From CAYVLI01 sp964452105 [NCBI: uncultured Nitrospinota bacterium] (GTDB taxonomy: Bacteria > JAUXIQ01), in NCBI GenBank assembly GCA_964452105.1, contig CAYVLI010000060.1, forward strand, positions 1 to 6,579: 6,579 nt of DNA. The letters are read 5' to 3'. Positions 5,509 to 6,579 of the stretch are shown here, one piece after another (the stretch's first letter is position 1; every line of letters starts with the position of its first letter). A model generated the notes under the pieces. It did no database searches and was not told where the DNA came from. It saw only the letters and a list, made by a program, of their open reading frames with translations. The position numbers were made by a program, and so were the translations under genes.

Positions 5509-5925
5509 AAAATTAAAACTGCACTGTCTGTTGTTCGACTCAATCGTTTCCGCTTCACGCAAAGTGCTTATTAATGTGCTCGATTGCGCATCGGAGACAA
5601 TAGGCTTATTTTTATAAGCATTAGAGGCTGTGACCTGCGAGGGAATTCCTTTCCCCTGAATTCCCCTTGATACATTAAGCAGGGAGCAGCGCCGCAATGA
5701 ATTCCCCCCCTCGGGGCGGAGAGCGATGTCTAAAATTTATATCAGTCTGCTTGAATAACAATTTCAGTGCACCGGGCCGTCCAATAATATTTTCCACCAT
5801 ACCTTCGCATAATTCCTCCCGTCGTAGTCGGGAGATATCTTCTTTCTGTGGCAAATAATCGCTTGATAAAAGTGCAGCATAGCAAGTATGTCCACTTTTA
5901 GGCTTGTGAAAAAAGCCTCAAAATA
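5509..5925. other. Intergenic region rich in hairpins, no secure gene
   Basis: Most of a 514-bp gap. It holds GCTTAT-TTTT-ATAAGC (5604-5619); the inverted repeat GGGAATTC (5641-5648) with GAATTCCC (5658-5665) and a third GAATTCCC at 5699-5706; CTCCCG/CGGGAG (5816-5834); TAAAAGTG/CACTTTTA (5867-5900); and AGGCTT/AAGCCT (5900-5918). None has a proper T-run after it. A 22-codon minus-strand frame (5810-5742) follows a GGGAGG site. A longer open frame antisense to the two-CW gene (5697-5407) has no ribosome site and is taken as chance. Confidence 0.5.
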
Positions 5926-5953
5926 GTTATCCTATGGGCAATTCTGGTTATCC
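5926..5953 (+). repeat. Direct repeat pair GTTATCC upstream of the DUF362 gene
   Basis: GTTATCC occurs at 5926-5932 and again at 5947-5953, 21 bp apart start to start (about two helical turns). The second copy lies between the proposed -35 and -10 elements. The arrangement would suit binding of a dimeric regulator to one face of the DNA, but two seven-base matches can also arise by chance. Confidence 0.35.
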
Positions 5954-5965
5954 GATACTTATAAT
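5935..5965 (+). promoter_or_regulatory. Candidate promoter of the DUF362 gene
   Basis: A perfect TATAAT stands at 5960-5965. The best -35 is TGGGCA at 5935-5940 (four of six) with a long 19-base spacer. Transcription would start near 5972, giving a leader of about 50 nt before ATG 6023. Confidence 0.45.
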
Positions 5966-6022
5966 CGTGATTTCAGGCCTCGCTGGTGTATGTACCGTCG
6001 GGGAAAAGGTTGATTGAAGTTT

Positions 6023-6579
6023 ATGGCATCAGAAGTTTACTATGCAGATGCTAAGACGGGTTACGGCCGGAGCCTGCCATCGAAGGTGGTCCGTCTATTC
6101 AGGGCCGCAGGGTTTCCTGATTTCATAGAGGAAGGGCGGCTCATTGCGCTGAAAATGCACTTTGGAGAGCCGGGGAACGTCGGTTTTCTGTCGCCTCTCT
6201 ATGCCAGGGCGATCGTAGAAGAAGTAGTGGAGTGCGGCGGCAAACCTTTCCTAACGGATACGAATACCCTCTACCTGGGCCAGCGCAAAAACGCGGTGGA
6301 CCATCTGGGAGCGGCGGTGCGTCACGGGTTCACCTATGCAACCGCAGGTGCGCCGGTGCTCATCGCAGATGGTTTGAGAGGAACGGACTATGAGGCTGTG
6401 CGCATCGGGGGAGAACATTTCGCAGAGGTCAAGATAGCCGGCGGTATTTATAACGCAGATGCGCTGATAGTTCTCTCACATTTCAAGGGACATGCCCTGT
6501 TCGGATACGGTGGAGCCCTGAAAAACCTGGGAATGGGGTGCGCCTCTCCGGCGGGGAAGCAGGCCATTCATTCGGACGT
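6023..6579 (+). CDS. DUF362 domain protein, N-terminal part (cut by window end)
   Basis: 185 codons are visible and the frame is open at the window edge. The sequence is a clear DUF362 domain of the type often followed by two 4Fe-4S ferredoxin motifs: KMHFGEPGNVGF (44-55), GGKPFLTDTNTLYLGQRKNAVDH (72-94), ADGLRGTDYE (115-124), IVLSHFKGHALFGYGGALKNLGMG (149-172), and CASPAGKQAIHSD (173-185). Conserved His, Asp and Cys residues point to a metal or iron-sulfur role. The biochemical reaction is not established; the family is common in anaerobes. Any ferredoxin domain would lie beyond this window. ATG 6023 is chosen because an in-frame stop (TGA 6011) lies just upstream. A TTG at 6014 with AAAAGG four bases before it is possible, since ATG itself has a poorly spaced ribosome site. 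It has its own probable promoter with TATAAT at 5960. Confidence 0.9.
   Translation, partial: MASEVYYADAKTGYGRSLPSKVVRLFRAAGFPDFIEEGRLIALKMHFGEPGNVGFLSPLYARAIVEEVVECGGKPFLTDTNTLYLGQRKNAVDHLGAAVRHGFTYATAGAPVLIADGLRGTDYEAVRIGGEHFAEVKIAGGIYNADALIVLSHFKGHALFGYGGALKNLGMGCASPAGKQAIHSD

Noticed and set aside
5407-5697. 96-codon open frame antisense to the two-CW gene
   Set aside because: It overlaps a well-supported gene on the other strand, lacks a ribosome site and shows no recognisable domain or membrane segment.
5900-5918. AGGCTT/AAGCCT hairpin as a terminator after the two-CW gene
   Set aside because: The T-run is in the loop on the minus strand and no T-run follows on either strand; it is also about 390 bp from the stop codon.

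Overview
The window looks like ordinary chromosome of a bacterium, most likely an anaerobe. The lineage cannot be fixed from sequence alone. A SAM-I riboswitch, a small cysteine-rich two-CW protein and a DUF362 protein of the ferredoxin-associated type together suggest a Desulfobacterota-like (deltaproteobacterial) organism or a deep-branching anaerobic Actinobacteriota or Chloroflexota member. This is inference. I see no phage, integrase, transposase, CRISPR, tRNA or rRNA genes.

Left part (1-2573, all minus strand). A livH-livM pair encodes the two membrane permeases of a branched-chain amino acid type ABC transporter. A good promoter candidate lies about 255 nt upstream of livH, so the leader would be long; it contains an inverted repeat and a weak terminator-like hairpin. 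Downstream of livM comes not livG/livF but a well-preserved SAM-I (S-box) riboswitch with a mutually exclusive antiterminator and terminator. Past it, a Shine-Dalgarno site and start codon of a new gene sit at the very left edge (only 7 codons visible). That gene is presumably a methionine or SAM metabolism or transport gene.

Middle part (2646-4152). A plsC-type 1-acylglycerol-3-phosphate acyltransferase on the plus strand ends 3 bp from a convergent minus-strand gene. The latter encodes an unrecognised protein with two membrane segments and a long charged coiled-coil tail.

Right part (4153-6579) is gene-poor. It holds a 70-residue zinc-ribbon protein (minus), a 102-residue two-CW cysteine-rich protein (plus) and the start of a DUF362 protein (plus, cut by the window end). 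Two 118-bp copies of an imperfect palindromic repeat, at 4227-4344 and 5051-5168, flank the zinc-ribbon gene. They align without gaps at 86 of 118 positions and show a compensatory base-pair change in the terminal stem. This dispersed structured element is the most interesting non-standard feature in the window. The 5509-6022 gap contains several hairpins, a possible 22-codon ORF, a TATAAT promoter and a pair of direct repeats spaced two helical turns apart, upstream of the DUF362 gene.
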